From positions 1-42,218 of IMG/VR virus record IMGVR_UViG_3300035698_002090: a stretch of 42,218 nucleotides of DNA, one strand, 5' to 3'. Under the pieces are notes generated by a model. That model was not told the DNA's origin. It worked only from the letters and a program-made list of their open reading frames with translations, and made no database searches. The stretch is from a virus. Positions 8,259 to 13,949 of the stretch are shown here, piece after piece (position 1 is the stretch's first letter; the number at the start of each line of letters is the position of its first letter). The translations under genes were made by a program, and so were the position numbers.

Positions 8259-8264
8259 TATAAT
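8259..8264 (+). promoter_or_regulatory. Possible -10 box before the hairpin series
   Basis: A perfect TATAAT with no good -35 box at the normal distance. Transcription from it would begin near 8271 and run straight into three hairpins (8276-8419). Treat as weak. Confidence 0.3.
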
Positions 8265-8270
8265 AAGGAG

Positions 8271-8420
8271 AGAAGGGTTAGATATCATATCGATATTTAA
8301 TCCTTATATTCCGGTAGGATGATTAATCTTTTGTGGTGGCGGTATCTTTACCCTTCCCCGTAGTGCTACCAGATATTAATCTGTTACGGTTACTCGACCT
8401 ATACTCTATTAAATAGGTCT
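8271..8420 (+). ncRNA. Candidate structured RNA (three successive hairpins)
   Basis: Hairpin 1 (8276-8303): GGTTAGATATC pairs with GATATTTAATCC, 11 pairs with one bulge and a 5-nt loop. Hairpin 2 (8321-8381): GATTAAT pairs with ATTAATC, and an inner TGGTGGC/GCTACCA helix contains a wobble pair. Hairpin 3 (8396-8419): GACCTAT pairs perfectly with ATAGGTC. No frame is open across it. A fourth hairpin, GGGTAT/ATACCC, follows at 8468-8483. The series could be a regulatory RNA, an untranslated leader or origin structure. I do not recognise a known family. Confidence 0.35.
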
Positions 8421-8515
8421 TGATACTGGCCACAATGCGCGATTAATGACGCTTTGATAGTTTAGTAGGGTATCTGTATACCCCTCTATATATACCCCTA
8501 ATGTAAGGCTATCGT

Positions 8516-8544
8516 ATGACACTATATGATCTAATATACATAAA
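8516..8544 (+). promoter_or_regulatory. Possible rightward promoter, second copy of the repeated motif
   Basis: The second ATCGTATGACACT copy supplies ATGACA (8516-8521) as a -35-like box. CATAAA lies 17 bases on (8539-8544), 4 of 6 to consensus. It is preceded by CTATATATACCCCTA, like the first copy. Confidence 0.35.
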
Positions 8545-8620
8545 TAATCAATTAAATATGTATATACATACCAAAATATAAACTGTTACAAGAATTATAC
8601 AGATGTAACAACATTTCCCC

Positions 8621-8649
8621 TTGACATTGCAGTTTAGTGGGGTTATACT
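8621..8649 (+). promoter_or_regulatory. Sigma-70 promoter, module 1 of 3
   Basis: TTGACA (8621-8626), 17-base spacer, TATACT (8644-8649). The boxes, much of the spacer (ATTGC.GTTTA.TGGGG) and the leader start (AAGACAAAGA) recur at 9169. It drives the first rightward gene. Confidence 0.9.
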
Positions 8650-8681
8650 GATAGTAAGACAAAGATTAAAGGAGATACGGG

Positions 8682-8972
8682 ATGAGGAAAATCAGAGCTG
8701 ACGAAGTAAGAAAAGGAGATTTCATCTACTTTAAGTCTTACCGTTTAAGAGTAAATGCCGAACCAGTAACGAAAGGAAATGGTGTAGTCATAACTGGTAG
8801 AATATCAACTAATGGATGTGAAATAGTAAATAAATGGTTTTTATCATCTAAAGTAGTTAAGGTATTAGATAAGGTTTGGGACACTGGTAAAAATATGGAC
8901 AGAGAAAGTTACTACGCAACTAAAGGAGATAATATGAAGCCAATTAAAATAAATGAAGCAAAAGGAGAATAA
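8682..8972 (+). CDS. Small early protein, unknown
   Basis: 96 residues, basic, first gene after promoter module 1 with a GGAGATACGGG ribosome region. The N-terminal half (VRKGDFIYFKSYRLRV, later GVVITGRI) reads as a small beta-barrel of the kind seen in phage early proteins. No motif identifies a function. Its place under a strong host-type promoter suggests early expression and a role in host takeover, which is inference. Confidence 0.65.
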   Translation: MRKIRADEVRKGDFIYFKSYRLRVNAEPVTKGNGVVITGRISTNGCEIVNKWFLSSKVVKVLDKVWDTGKNMDRESYYATKGDNMKPIKINEAKGE

Positions 8973-8973
8973 C

Positions 8974-9165
8974 ATGATAAAATCACCTTATATAATGGCA
9001 AGAGGATTTAAAGAGAATGGAGTAAAAAAGTATAAAGCATTTTATAGAGGAACAAACAACATAGTTATAGTTAAGAATGGTGAAGAGCTGGTATCTGATA
9101 GCATTAATAGCGTTTATGAACTGTATGACATATATCAAAAGAAGGGTGAAATTGTTACAACTTAG
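8974..9165 (+). CDS. Small early protein, unknown
   Basis: 63 residues from the ATG at 8974, chosen because AAAGGAG lies 6 bases upstream. An ATG at 8953 in the same frame overlaps the preceding gene and has no ribosome site. The product is basic and probably beta-rich (KYKAFYRGTNNIVIVKNGEEL). It ends just before promoter module 2. Not recognised. Confidence 0.6.
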   Translation: MIKSPYIMARGFKENGVKKYKAFYRGTNNIVIVKNGEELVSDSINSVYELYDIYQKKGEIVTT

Positions 9166-9168
9166 CCC

Positions 9169-9197
9169 TTGACATTGCGGTTTACTGGGGTTATACT
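9169..9197 (+). promoter_or_regulatory. Sigma-70 promoter, module 2 of 3
   Basis: TTGACA (9169-9174), 17-base spacer, TATACT (9192-9197). Nearly identical to module 1, including the spacer and the AAGACAAAGA leader, and lying directly after a stop codon. Confidence 0.9.
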
Positions 9198-9228
9198 GAA
9201 TTAAGACAAAGAAACAAAGGGGAATACC

Positions 9229-9405
9229 ATGAAAACCGAAGAACTTAAAAAAGAATACTTAAAACAAATCAAAAAGTACCATAAAGCGCTAGACAAGGAA
9301 GGATTTATCAACGTTAAACCGCATCACTACAGACTTGGAACTCTGGGGTTGGACTTAATGAGAAATGGCATTGACCCTAGAAAATTGAGCATACAAGGAG
9401 AATAA
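9229..9405 (+). CDS. Small early protein, unknown (58 aa)
   Basis: ATG at 9229 after AAAGGGGAA, directly downstream of promoter module 2. The product begins with a charged helix (EELKKEYLKQIKKYHKAL) and ends with a short helix rich in Leu. No family recognised. The next gene starts 2 bases after its stop. Confidence 0.65.
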   Translation: MKTEELKKEYLKQIKKYHKALDKEGFINVKPHHYRLGTLGLDLMRNGIDPRKLSIQGE

Positions 9406-9406
9406 A

Positions 9407-9601
9407 ATGGATTATATTAACTGGCAGGCTTTCACTTACAAAGGTGTTAAATTCCTTTCTTTAGAAGAGCGCAATTCTGTAAGTATTAAAGGCAAACACT
9501 TCAATAATTACGGAAGTTATTTCTCGATTGATAGCTTCAAAGAAATGTATAATAGGCTAGGCGAGGAGTTAAATCTTACTACCGGAGTGATAAAAATATG
9601 A
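9407..9601 (+). CDS. Small early protein, unknown (64 aa)
   Basis: ATG at 9407 with AAGGAGAA just upstream, within the end of the preceding gene. The product is soluble and of mixed composition, with a beta-like first half (FTYKGVKFLSLEERNSVSI) and a helical end. It overlaps the following gene by 4 bases (ATGA). Not recognised. Confidence 0.65.
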   Translation: MDYINWQAFTYKGVKFLSLEERNSVSIKGKHFNNYGSYFSIDSFKEMYNRLGEELNLTTGVIKI

Positions 9602-9846
9602 ATAAATGCGAATGTGGACGTTTGGTTAGTGGCCATTCGATAGAATGCATGGAATCAAAGGGAAGTAAAGATTGTCCGATATGTAAATATATCATTGAAA
9701 TCGTTTATCTTGAATCTGCGCTATGTGACTTATTAAAGTATCCTAACAATAAGACTATTATAGATAACGCTATGCGTCAAGTTGAACCTAGGCATAGAAA
9801 CCGCATAGAGGCATTCCATGAAAAAGCCAAAGAGGAAAAACTATGA
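9598..9846 (+). CDS. Small zinc-binding early protein, unknown
   Basis: 82 residues. Cysteines at 4, 6, 17, 26 and 29 (CEC and CPIC) suggest a zinc site in the first 30 residues. The remainder is helical and charged. ATGA overlaps link it to both neighbours, so the three genes from 9407 are probably translated together. Not recognised. Confidence 0.65.
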   Translation: MNKCECGRLVSGHSIECMESKGSKDCPICKYIIEIVYLESALCDLLKYPNNKTIIDNAMRQVEPRHRNRIEAFHEKAKEEKL

Positions 9847-10088
9847 ACTATTGCATAAAGTCTTATGGCTTACGAAAACGAAGGTATAGTAAAACATGGG
9901 ATGTTGCTAGTATTTATGACATATACAGTAAAAAGAAAAAGACCACTTGGCCTTATGACTGTATTCAAGTTGCTAGATACGTCGGTTGTGTGTCAAAACA
10001 TACTACTAGGGCAGAAGCGCTAGCTAAATTAAAACTAAAGCCTTTTGACGCAATAACTAAAAAACTAGGCTTAAGTAATAACCCTTGA
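9843..10088 (+). CDS. Small basic early protein, unknown (81 aa)
   Basis: A Lys/Arg-rich product with many aromatic residues, consistent with nucleic-acid binding but without a diagnostic motif. Its stop codon TGA lies inside the -35 box of promoter module 3. Overlaps the preceding gene by ATGA. Confidence 0.6.
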   Translation: MNYCIKSYGLRKRRYSKTWDVASIYDIYSKKKKTTWPYDCIQVARYVGCVSKHTTRAEALAKLKLKPFDAITKKLGLSNNP

Positions 10089-10113
10089 CAAAGGACATAA
10101 GACAGTGTATACT
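10085..10113 (+). promoter_or_regulatory. Sigma-70 promoter, module 3 of 3
   Basis: TTGACA (10085-10090), 17-base spacer, TATACT (10108-10113), followed by an AAGACTGAAG leader and AAAGGAGAC ribosome site. The boxes equal those of modules 1 and 2, but the spacer differs. The -35 contains the stop codon of the upstream gene. Confidence 0.9.
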
Positions 10114-10146
10114 AGTATTAAGACTGAAGCAAAAGGAGACAATATC

Positions 10147-10329
10147 ATGGCAAATCAAGACAATGAAACTAACGACCTAGTAAAGTATAGAGAACTGGTT
10201 GACCGAAGATCACAAAGAACCCCAAGACGGATACATATAAGCAGATCAAAGCAGACCTTTTGGAACCTTGAGATAGTGTTGATGTTGTCAGTCTTAGTCT
10301 TAACGGGTTTTTTAATCATTCTAGTATAA
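10147..10329 (+). CDS. Small tail-anchored membrane protein
   Basis: 60 residues from the ATG at 10147 (AAAGGAGAC upstream). An in-frame ATG at 10105 lies within the promoter and cannot be the start. A polar, Arg-rich N-terminus is followed by one hydrophobic segment (about residues 38-60) that ends the protein, as in tail-anchored proteins. It is first in the transcript of promoter 3. Function unknown. Confidence 0.65.
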   Translation: MANQDNETNDLVKYRELVDRRSQRTPRRIHISRSKQTFWNLEIVLMLSVLVLTGFLIILV

Positions 10330-10342
10330 AAGGGGAATCTAT

Positions 10343-10576
10343 ATGAAACTTACATCGATTAAAGCCAATATGACAGAAATTGAGATTGGAGATAAAACCA
10401 TCTTATTCAGTTATAAGACCCCAGTGGCTTACCATCAAGTGGGAGTAGGGTCATTCAAGACGGATAAAAAGTGGTCCAACACTACCTCGAGACACATAAC
10501 ACAATGGGGAAAGATACATGGACTTGATTTCCCTAACACAGTTAGCCAGGAAGAGCTAGACAATCTAATTAAATAG
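10343..10576 (+). CDS. Conserved small phage protein (DUF8033-like)
   Basis: 77 residues. The pattern NMTEIEIGDKTILFSYKTPVA, then KKWSNTTSRHITQW and a C-terminal EELDNLI, resembles a small protein common in phages and annotated as a domain of unknown function (I believe DUF8033). A compact beta-rich fold is likely. Ribosome site is AAGGGGAA. The family name is from memory and should be treated as tentative. Confidence 0.6.
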   Translation: MKLTSIKANMTEIEIGDKTILFSYKTPVAYHQVGVGSFKTDKKWSNTTSRHITQWGKIHGLDFPNTVSQEELDNLIK

Positions 10577-10585
10577 GGGGATATT

Positions 10586-10750
10586 ATGACTGGTCTACAT
10601 ACATCAGATATCAACTTCATAAAGAATAACTATCCGGATACATTCAAAGTAGTATGGGATCTATTCGATACAGATGAGAAGGGAGCTATGGACCTTGTAC
10701 GTAAGTTCATGCGAGAATATAGAGAAGGACATATCGAAGAGGTAGTCTAA
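10586..10750 (+). CDS. Small acidic helical protein, unknown (54 aa)
   Basis: ATG at 10586 after AGGGGGA. The product is helical and acidic, ending EGHIEEVV. The next gene starts on the last base of its stop (TAATG). Not recognised. Confidence 0.55.
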   Translation: MTGLHTSDINFIKNNYPDTFKVVWDLFDTDEKGAMDLVRKFMREYREGHIEEVV

Positions 10751-10884
10751 TGTCATTAATCTATACAATACCCATTAATTTGGTTAAGAATAGAGACATA
10801 CCAGTATCATTGACTATAAATTATGTATTAGTTTGGAGTGATAGAGACTTAAAGATCTATAAGCAATGGAGGACTATATCATGA
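10750..10884 (+). CDS. Small protein, unknown (44 aa)
   Basis: Starts by TAATG overlap with the gene before and ends by ATGA overlap with the gene after. The product is beta-like (YTIPINLV, LTINYVLVW). Coupling at both ends is the main support for translation. Confidence 0.45.
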   Translation: MSLIYTIPINLVKNRDIPVSLTINYVLVWSDRDLKIYKQWRTIS

Positions 10885-11078
10885 GACATGAATTCATCTG
10901 CGCCATATGTGAGAAAGAATGGTACTATACTAAGGAAGAGATGAAAACTGGGCAGATTGGAGAGGACACAAAGAAGTGCATATATTGCGACCAAGAGATA
11001 TGTGAGAGCTGTTTTGATGGACATAAATGTACGGAGATTTATTCTGTGGAGGAGATTAATATCTATGAAAACATATGA
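10881..11078 (+). CDS. Small zinc-finger protein next to the repeat genes
   Basis: 65 residues from the ATG at 10881, chosen for its GGAGGA ribosome site and ATGA overlap. It has CAIC at 7-10, CIYC at 33-36 and CESC at 41-44 plus His and Cys at 48-50, enough for one or two zinc sites of treble-clef or RING-like type. Its last 17 codons overlap a 70-bp segment duplicated downstream (11543-11612), and it overlaps the start of the first repeat gene by 14 bases. Function unknown. Confidence 0.65.
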   Translation: MRHEFICAICEKEWYYTKEEMKTGQIGEDTKKCIYCDQEICESCFDGHKCTEIYSVEEINIYENI

Positions 11079-11097
11079 ATTAACAAAAGATACCATT
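11028..11097 (+). repeat. 70-bp exact direct repeat, copy 1
   Basis: Identical to 11543-11612, offset 515 bases. Holds the end of the zinc-finger gene, the ribosome site and the first codons of the repeat gene. Confidence 0.95.
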
Positions 11098-11574
11098 AAG
11101 ATGGAAGGCAGGATTCTATATAGGATAAAGAAGCTAGTTGACGGGAAGTTGGGAGGATATATAGAATCCGAAAAGAACTTAGAGCATGGAAATGCCTGGG
11201 TGTCTAGAGATGCTAAGGTGTTTGGAGATGCTGAGGTGTCTGGAAATGCTAGGGTATTTGGATATGCTAAGGTGTTTGGAGATGCTGAGGTGTCTGGAGA
11301 TGCTGTGGTGTCTGGAGATGCTGATGTGTCTGGAGATGCTAAGGTATTTGGAAATGCTTGGGTATTTGGAAATGCTTGGGTATTTGGAAATGCTTGGGTA
11401 TTTGGAGATGCTAGGGTGTGTAGAAATGCTCAGGTGTATGGAGATGCTAAGGTATTTGGAGATGCTTGGGTATTTGGAAATGCTTGGGTGTTTGGAAATG
11501 CTTGGGTATTTGGAGATGCTAAGGTGTATGGAGATGCTAAGGTGTACGGAGATTTATTCTGTGGAGGAGATTAA
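11065..11574 (+). CDS. Hexapeptide-repeat beta-helix protein A (truncated duplicate)
   Basis: 169 residues from the ATG at 11065 (GGAGGAGA ribosome site). A longer frame from 10957 lies in the zinc-finger gene and is not the start. The N-terminal 40 residues (YELTKDT, then LYRI, GGYIES) match a cap found on phage proteins with repeats of the type GDARVS. About 20 six-residue units follow, which should fold as a left-handed parallel beta-helix. The gene then stops at GDLFCGGD, a read-through of the duplicated 70-bp segment, so it lacks the C-terminal domain of protein B (11580-12491). It arose by tandem duplication. The family occurs in phages, and its function is not established to my knowledge. 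Confidence 0.8.
   Translation: MKTYELTKDTIKMEGRILYRIKKLVDGKLGGYIESEKNLEHGNAWVSRDAKVFGDAEVSGNARVFGYAKVFGDAEVSGDAVVSGDADVSGDAKVFGNAWVFGNAWVFGNAWVFGDARVCRNAQVYGDAKVFGDAWVFGNAWVFGNAWVFGDAKVYGDAKVYGDLFCGGD
11188..11547 (+). repeat. 18-bp tandem array A, 20 units
   Basis: Twenty 18-base units of the type GGAGATGCTARGGTGTMT, each encoding one six-residue beta-helix turn. Units 3-6 ([24 protein letters not shown]) are nearly the same as units 13-16 of array B. Length change by slippage in steps of 6 residues would keep the frame. Confidence 0.9.
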
Positions 11575-11612
11575 TATCTATGAAAACATATGAATTAACA
11601 AAAGATACCATT
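11543..11612 (+). repeat. 70-bp exact direct repeat, copy 2
   Basis: Identical to 11028-11097. Joins the end of array A to a second ribosome site and gene start, marking the junction of the tandem duplication. Confidence 0.95.
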
Positions 11613-12491
11613 CAGCATGAAGGGACAACACTATATAGGATTAAAAGGATTAAAGGCGAAGAACTAGGGGGATACATAGAATCTGAGAAGAACTTAGAGC
11701 ATGGAGATGCTTGGGTGTCTGGAGATGCTAGGGTGTCTGGAGATGCTTGGGTGTATGGAGATGCTAGGGTGTATGGAGATGCTTGGGTGTATGGAGATGC
11801 TAGGGTGTCTGGAGATGCTAAGGTGTATGGATATGCTAGGGTGTCTGGAGATGCTCAGGTGTATGGAGATGCTCAGGTGTATGGAGATGCTGAGGTGTAT
11901 GGATATGCTAAGGTGTTTGGAGATGCTGAGGTGTCTGGAAATGCTAGGGTATTTGGATATGCTGAGGTGTTTGGAGATGCTGAGGTGTCTGGAAATGCTA
12001 AGGTGTCTGGAGATGCTCGAGTGTCTGGAGATGCTTGGGTGTATGGAGATGCTCAGGTATATGGAGATGCTCGAGTGTCTGGAGATGCTAGGGTGTCTGG
12101 AGATGCTTGGGTGTATGGAGATGCTAGGGTGTCTGGAGATGCTTGGGTGTATGGAAATGCTAGGGTGTCTGGAGATGCTTGGGTGTATGGAGATGCTAGG
12201 GTGTCTGGAGATGCTTGGGTGTATGGAGATGCTCAGGTATATGGAGATGCTCGAGTGTCCGGAGATGCTCGTATTTCTAAGACTTCACAAGTATTCAACT
12301 TAATTACACTTAGGTATATTATAACAGTGACACCAGAAAACATTCAAATAGGATGTTTAAACCTAAGCCACAAAGACTGGAAAAAGAAGTATAAACTAAT
12401 TGCTAAAAAGGAGAATATGTCTTCCAAGGAAGTAAACTGTATTAAAAAAGTCTGCTTAGTTGGAATAGACATCGTGAAAAACTATGCTTAA
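11580..12491 (+). CDS. Hexapeptide-repeat beta-helix protein B (full length)
   Basis: 303 residues: an N-terminal cap (1-41) nearly the same as protein A, 32 units of six residues ([12 protein letters not shown] and variants), and a 70-residue C-terminal domain with strands, a [10 protein letters not shown] helix and two cysteines. A left-handed beta-helix of about 10 turns is expected. Related acyltransferases and polymer-forming proteins use this fold, but the usual transferase His and loop insertions are absent, so a structural or binding role is more likely. The repeat DNA is also open in another frame (11701-12303), which I regard as a by-product of the 18-base period. It overlaps the next gene by 8 bases. 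Confidence 0.85.
   Translation: MKTYELTKDTIQHEGTTLYRIKRIKGEELGGYIESEKNLEHGDAWVSGDARVSGDAWVYGDARVYGDAWVYGDARVSGDAKVYGYARVSGDAQVYGDAQVYGDAEVYGYAKVFGDAEVSGNARVFGYAEVFGDAEVSGNAKVSGDARVSGDAWVYGDAQVYGDARVSGDARVSGDAWVYGDARVSGDAWVYGNARVSGDAWVYGDARVSGDAWVYGDAQVYGDARVSGDARISKTSQVFNLITLRYIITVTPENIQIGCLNLSHKDWKKKYKLIAKKENMSSKEVNCIKKVCLVGIDIVKNYA
11703..12278 (+). repeat. 18-bp tandem array B, 32 units
   Basis: Thirty-two near-perfect 18-base units, differing mainly at the third codon of each unit (TGG, AGG, CAG, AAG, GAG) and at the sixth (TCT, TAT, TTT). These variable positions alternate along the array in runs such as W-R-W-R, a sign of expansion by multi-unit steps. Confidence 0.95.
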
Positions 12492-12690
12492 AATAAACTT
12501 CTGGAGCAAAGAATCAGGTAACTTAATGTCACACGGTAACGGATTAACACCGGAACATATCCAATACCTAAGACAACTAAAAGAGGGAGATAGGCTTATC
12601 TTATGGTTTAATGGAGCTAAAGAAAGATCTACGGATGCCAGTTATAACTTAAAGCTGTATAAGAAAAGGGAGGTTGGTCCTAATGTTTGA
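12484..12690 (+). CDS. Small protein, unknown (68 aa)
   Basis: ATG at 12484 within the last codons of the repeat gene. The product has a compact mixed fold (LTPEHIQYLRQLKEGDRLILWFNG resembles a small SH3-like or barrel segment). Common phage early proteins look like this but I cannot name it. It overlaps the tiny gene that follows. Confidence 0.6.
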   Translation: MLKINFWSKESGNLMSHGNGLTPEHIQYLRQLKEGDRLILWFNGAKERSTDASYNLKLYKKREVGPNV

Positions 12691-12757
12691 TATAATCATA
12701 GGCTGTATTGTAGTGGTTGTTTGGATTATAATCGTAGATTCTATAATTGAGGGGTAA
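12683..12757 (+). CDS. Tiny single-TM protein (24 aa)
   Basis: ATG at 12683, 8-base overlap with the previous gene and a GGGAGG ribosome site. Almost the whole product is one hydrophobic helix. Translation is plausible but unproven. Confidence 0.4.
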   Translation: MFDIIIGCIVVVVWIIIVDSIIEG

Positions 12758-12802
12758 TGTAAGAAAAATGTATGCAGTTTTATGACAAAAACGGGGGTTT
12801 TT

Positions 12803-13093
12803 ATGAGTGATCGTCAGCAAGATGAATTCAACAGTGCATTTGACGACGGAGAGTACATTGGTGACTGGTCTGAATTTCCTTATCCTGTTTACAATTTTAG
12901 AGGGATGCATGAGATACTCGATGACCTGGCTAAAACGGGACGAATTCCCGAATGGGAGGAATTGGAAAGGATGAATAAAGAGTACAGGCATAAAGGCGAA
13001 CTAATGAATAATGAAGCAACGCCAGATGATTGGTTAGACTGCTGGTTATATATTAGCAGACTACCAGGTAATAATACTAAATCGGAGGAATAA
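12803..13093 (+). CDS. Acidic small protein, unknown (96 aa)
   Basis: Start chosen at 12803, where GGGGG precedes the ATG. An in-frame ATG at 12782 has no ribosome site. The product is acidic and Trp/Tyr-containing, probably helical. Acidic proteins at this place in phage genomes are often host-takeover or DNA-mimic proteins, but nothing specific supports that here. It ends 2 bases before the sigma-4-like gene. Confidence 0.6.
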   Translation: MSDRQQDEFNSAFDDGEYIGDWSEFPYPVYNFRGMHEILDDLAKTGRIPEWEELERMNKEYRHKGELMNNEATPDDWLDCWLYISRLPGNNTKSEE

Positions 13094-13095
13094 AT

Positions 13096-13473
13096 ATGGC
13101 CAGAGTTAAACAATACAAAAAAGACTATGCCGGAACAGAGCGGAGCCCTTATTGGGATTACCTTTCTAGGAGGGGTGACTATAACCAAGAACACGACGCA
13201 AACGAACCAGCGGAGGCGAACCCTGACGCACTGGCGGAGACTTCATCGGCTTACTACCAGGATACGGAGACGGCGGTTAATTCAGAGCAGTATGAGTTAG
13301 TGTTAGCAGTGCTACCTCTATTGACTATGAGACAGCGAGAGATTCTAAGAATCACAGGGTATGAAGGACGTAGTTACGAAGAGTGCGCTGGTATCTTAGG
13401 CATTAGTAAGTCCACTGTCCAAAAGACCATCGAAAGAATACGAGAAAGAATCGGAAGTGAGAAGCTTACTTAA
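13096..13473 (+). CDS. Sigma-factor region 4-like regulator
   Basis: 125 residues. Residues 68-116 read as sigma-70 region 4: LPLLTMRQREILRITGYEG, then SYEECAGILGISKSTVQKTIERIRERI, the helix-turn-helix that binds -35 elements. The N-terminal 65 residues are polar and carry no region 2, so it cannot act as a full sigma factor. It could act with host RNA polymerase as an appropriator or activator, like other phage proteins with a lone HTH of this kind. The gene is followed by a TATAAT lacking a -35 consensus (13507). Alternatives are a LuxR-like or terminase-type HTH. Confidence 0.75.
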   Translation: MARVKQYKKDYAGTERSPYWDYLSRRGDYNQEHDANEPAEANPDALAETSSAYYQDTETAVNSEQYELVLAVLPLLTMRQREILRITGYEGRSYEECAGILGISKSTVQKTIERIRERIGSEKLT

Positions 13474-13480
13474 ACTTTAT

Positions 13481-13512
13481 ATCATACGATATCACTACTA
13501 TCAGGGTATAAT
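13481..13512 (+). promoter_or_regulatory. Possible activator-dependent promoter before the replication genes
   Basis: TATAAT at 13507-13512 with no recognisable -35 box, and ATCATACGATATC at 13481-13493 in its place. ATCATACGAT read backwards is ATCGTATGAT, close to the repeated motif in the control region. It lies right after the sigma-4-like gene and before the primase genes. Confidence 0.35.
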
Positions 13513-13548
13513 TAGGCATACGCATCTAAAATATAAAGGCGGTCTAAA

Positions 13549-13944
13549 ATGAACGTTACAATCGAAGTAGCAGGAAAGTACGGTCCCAAAATTGAGGGTA
13601 AGTGGTACGGATTACGGAAACCATTGAAGCCAGAAGATTTTATTACCGGGGCGTCGTACGATATTGATACAGAAGAGTGGAAGCCAGGGCGGTTTAATAT
13701 AGTGTCAGCCAAAAGTGTTAATTCCGACGAATTACCAAAAGAAGAAAAGAAAGATCTAAAGAAAAAAGAAAAATCGGTGGTTGATTCCCATAAGTCTAAC
13801 GAGGACGGACAGAAGGAAGGTAATAGGCGCAATGTATCAGCCACTATTACTCAAGGTTTAGTGGTTAGCCAGGGATTAGGAGTCGACGAAGCCATAGATG
13901 TTTATGATAAGATTCACCAACATCTAGTTGACGGAGACAAGTAA
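13549..13944 (+). CDS. Replication-associated protein, unknown (131 aa)
   Basis: The N-terminal 60 residues look beta-rich (NVTIEVAGKYGPKIEGKWYGL), like a small OB-type domain. A Lys/Glu-rich linker (about 63-90) and a C-terminal helix pair follow. It starts the block with primase/helicase and lies 5 bases upstream of it, so a single-strand DNA-binding or helicase-loading role is possible. This is inference from context; no diagnostic motif is present. Confidence 0.6.
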   Translation: MNVTIEVAGKYGPKIEGKWYGLRKPLKPEDFITGASYDIDTEEWKPGRFNIVSAKSVNSDELPKEEKKDLKKKEKSVVDSHKSNEDGQKEGNRRNVSATITQGLVVSQGLGVDEAIDVYDKIHQHLVDGDK

Positions 13945-13949
13945 AGTAA

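Larger units (their letters stand above)
7546..8681. promoter_or_regulatory. Divergent control region, 1.1 kb, no long gene
   Basis: AT-rich region between the leftward virion operon and the rightward early operon. It has stop codons throughout on both strands and no supported gene longer than about 35 codons. It holds several promoter-like boxes, a direct repeat pair of ATCGTATGACACT (8144-8156 and 8511-8523), a related inverted motif near 7981-7996, and a run of hairpins at 8276-8483. It is the obvious place for promoters, operators and possibly a replication origin, though I see no clear iteron array. Confidence 0.7.

Noticed and set aside
11701-12303. A 200-residue frame of [10 protein letters not shown]-type repeats in the second array
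   Set aside because: It is the 18-base repeat read in another frame. The unit has no stop in this frame, so a long open frame is expected by chance, and no ribosome site of its own is seen.
12787-12802. AAAAAC-GGGG-GTTTTT inverted repeat as a terminator
   Set aside because: The stem is only 6 bp and mostly A-T, and its loop forms the ribosome site of the next gene, so a terminator is unlikely.
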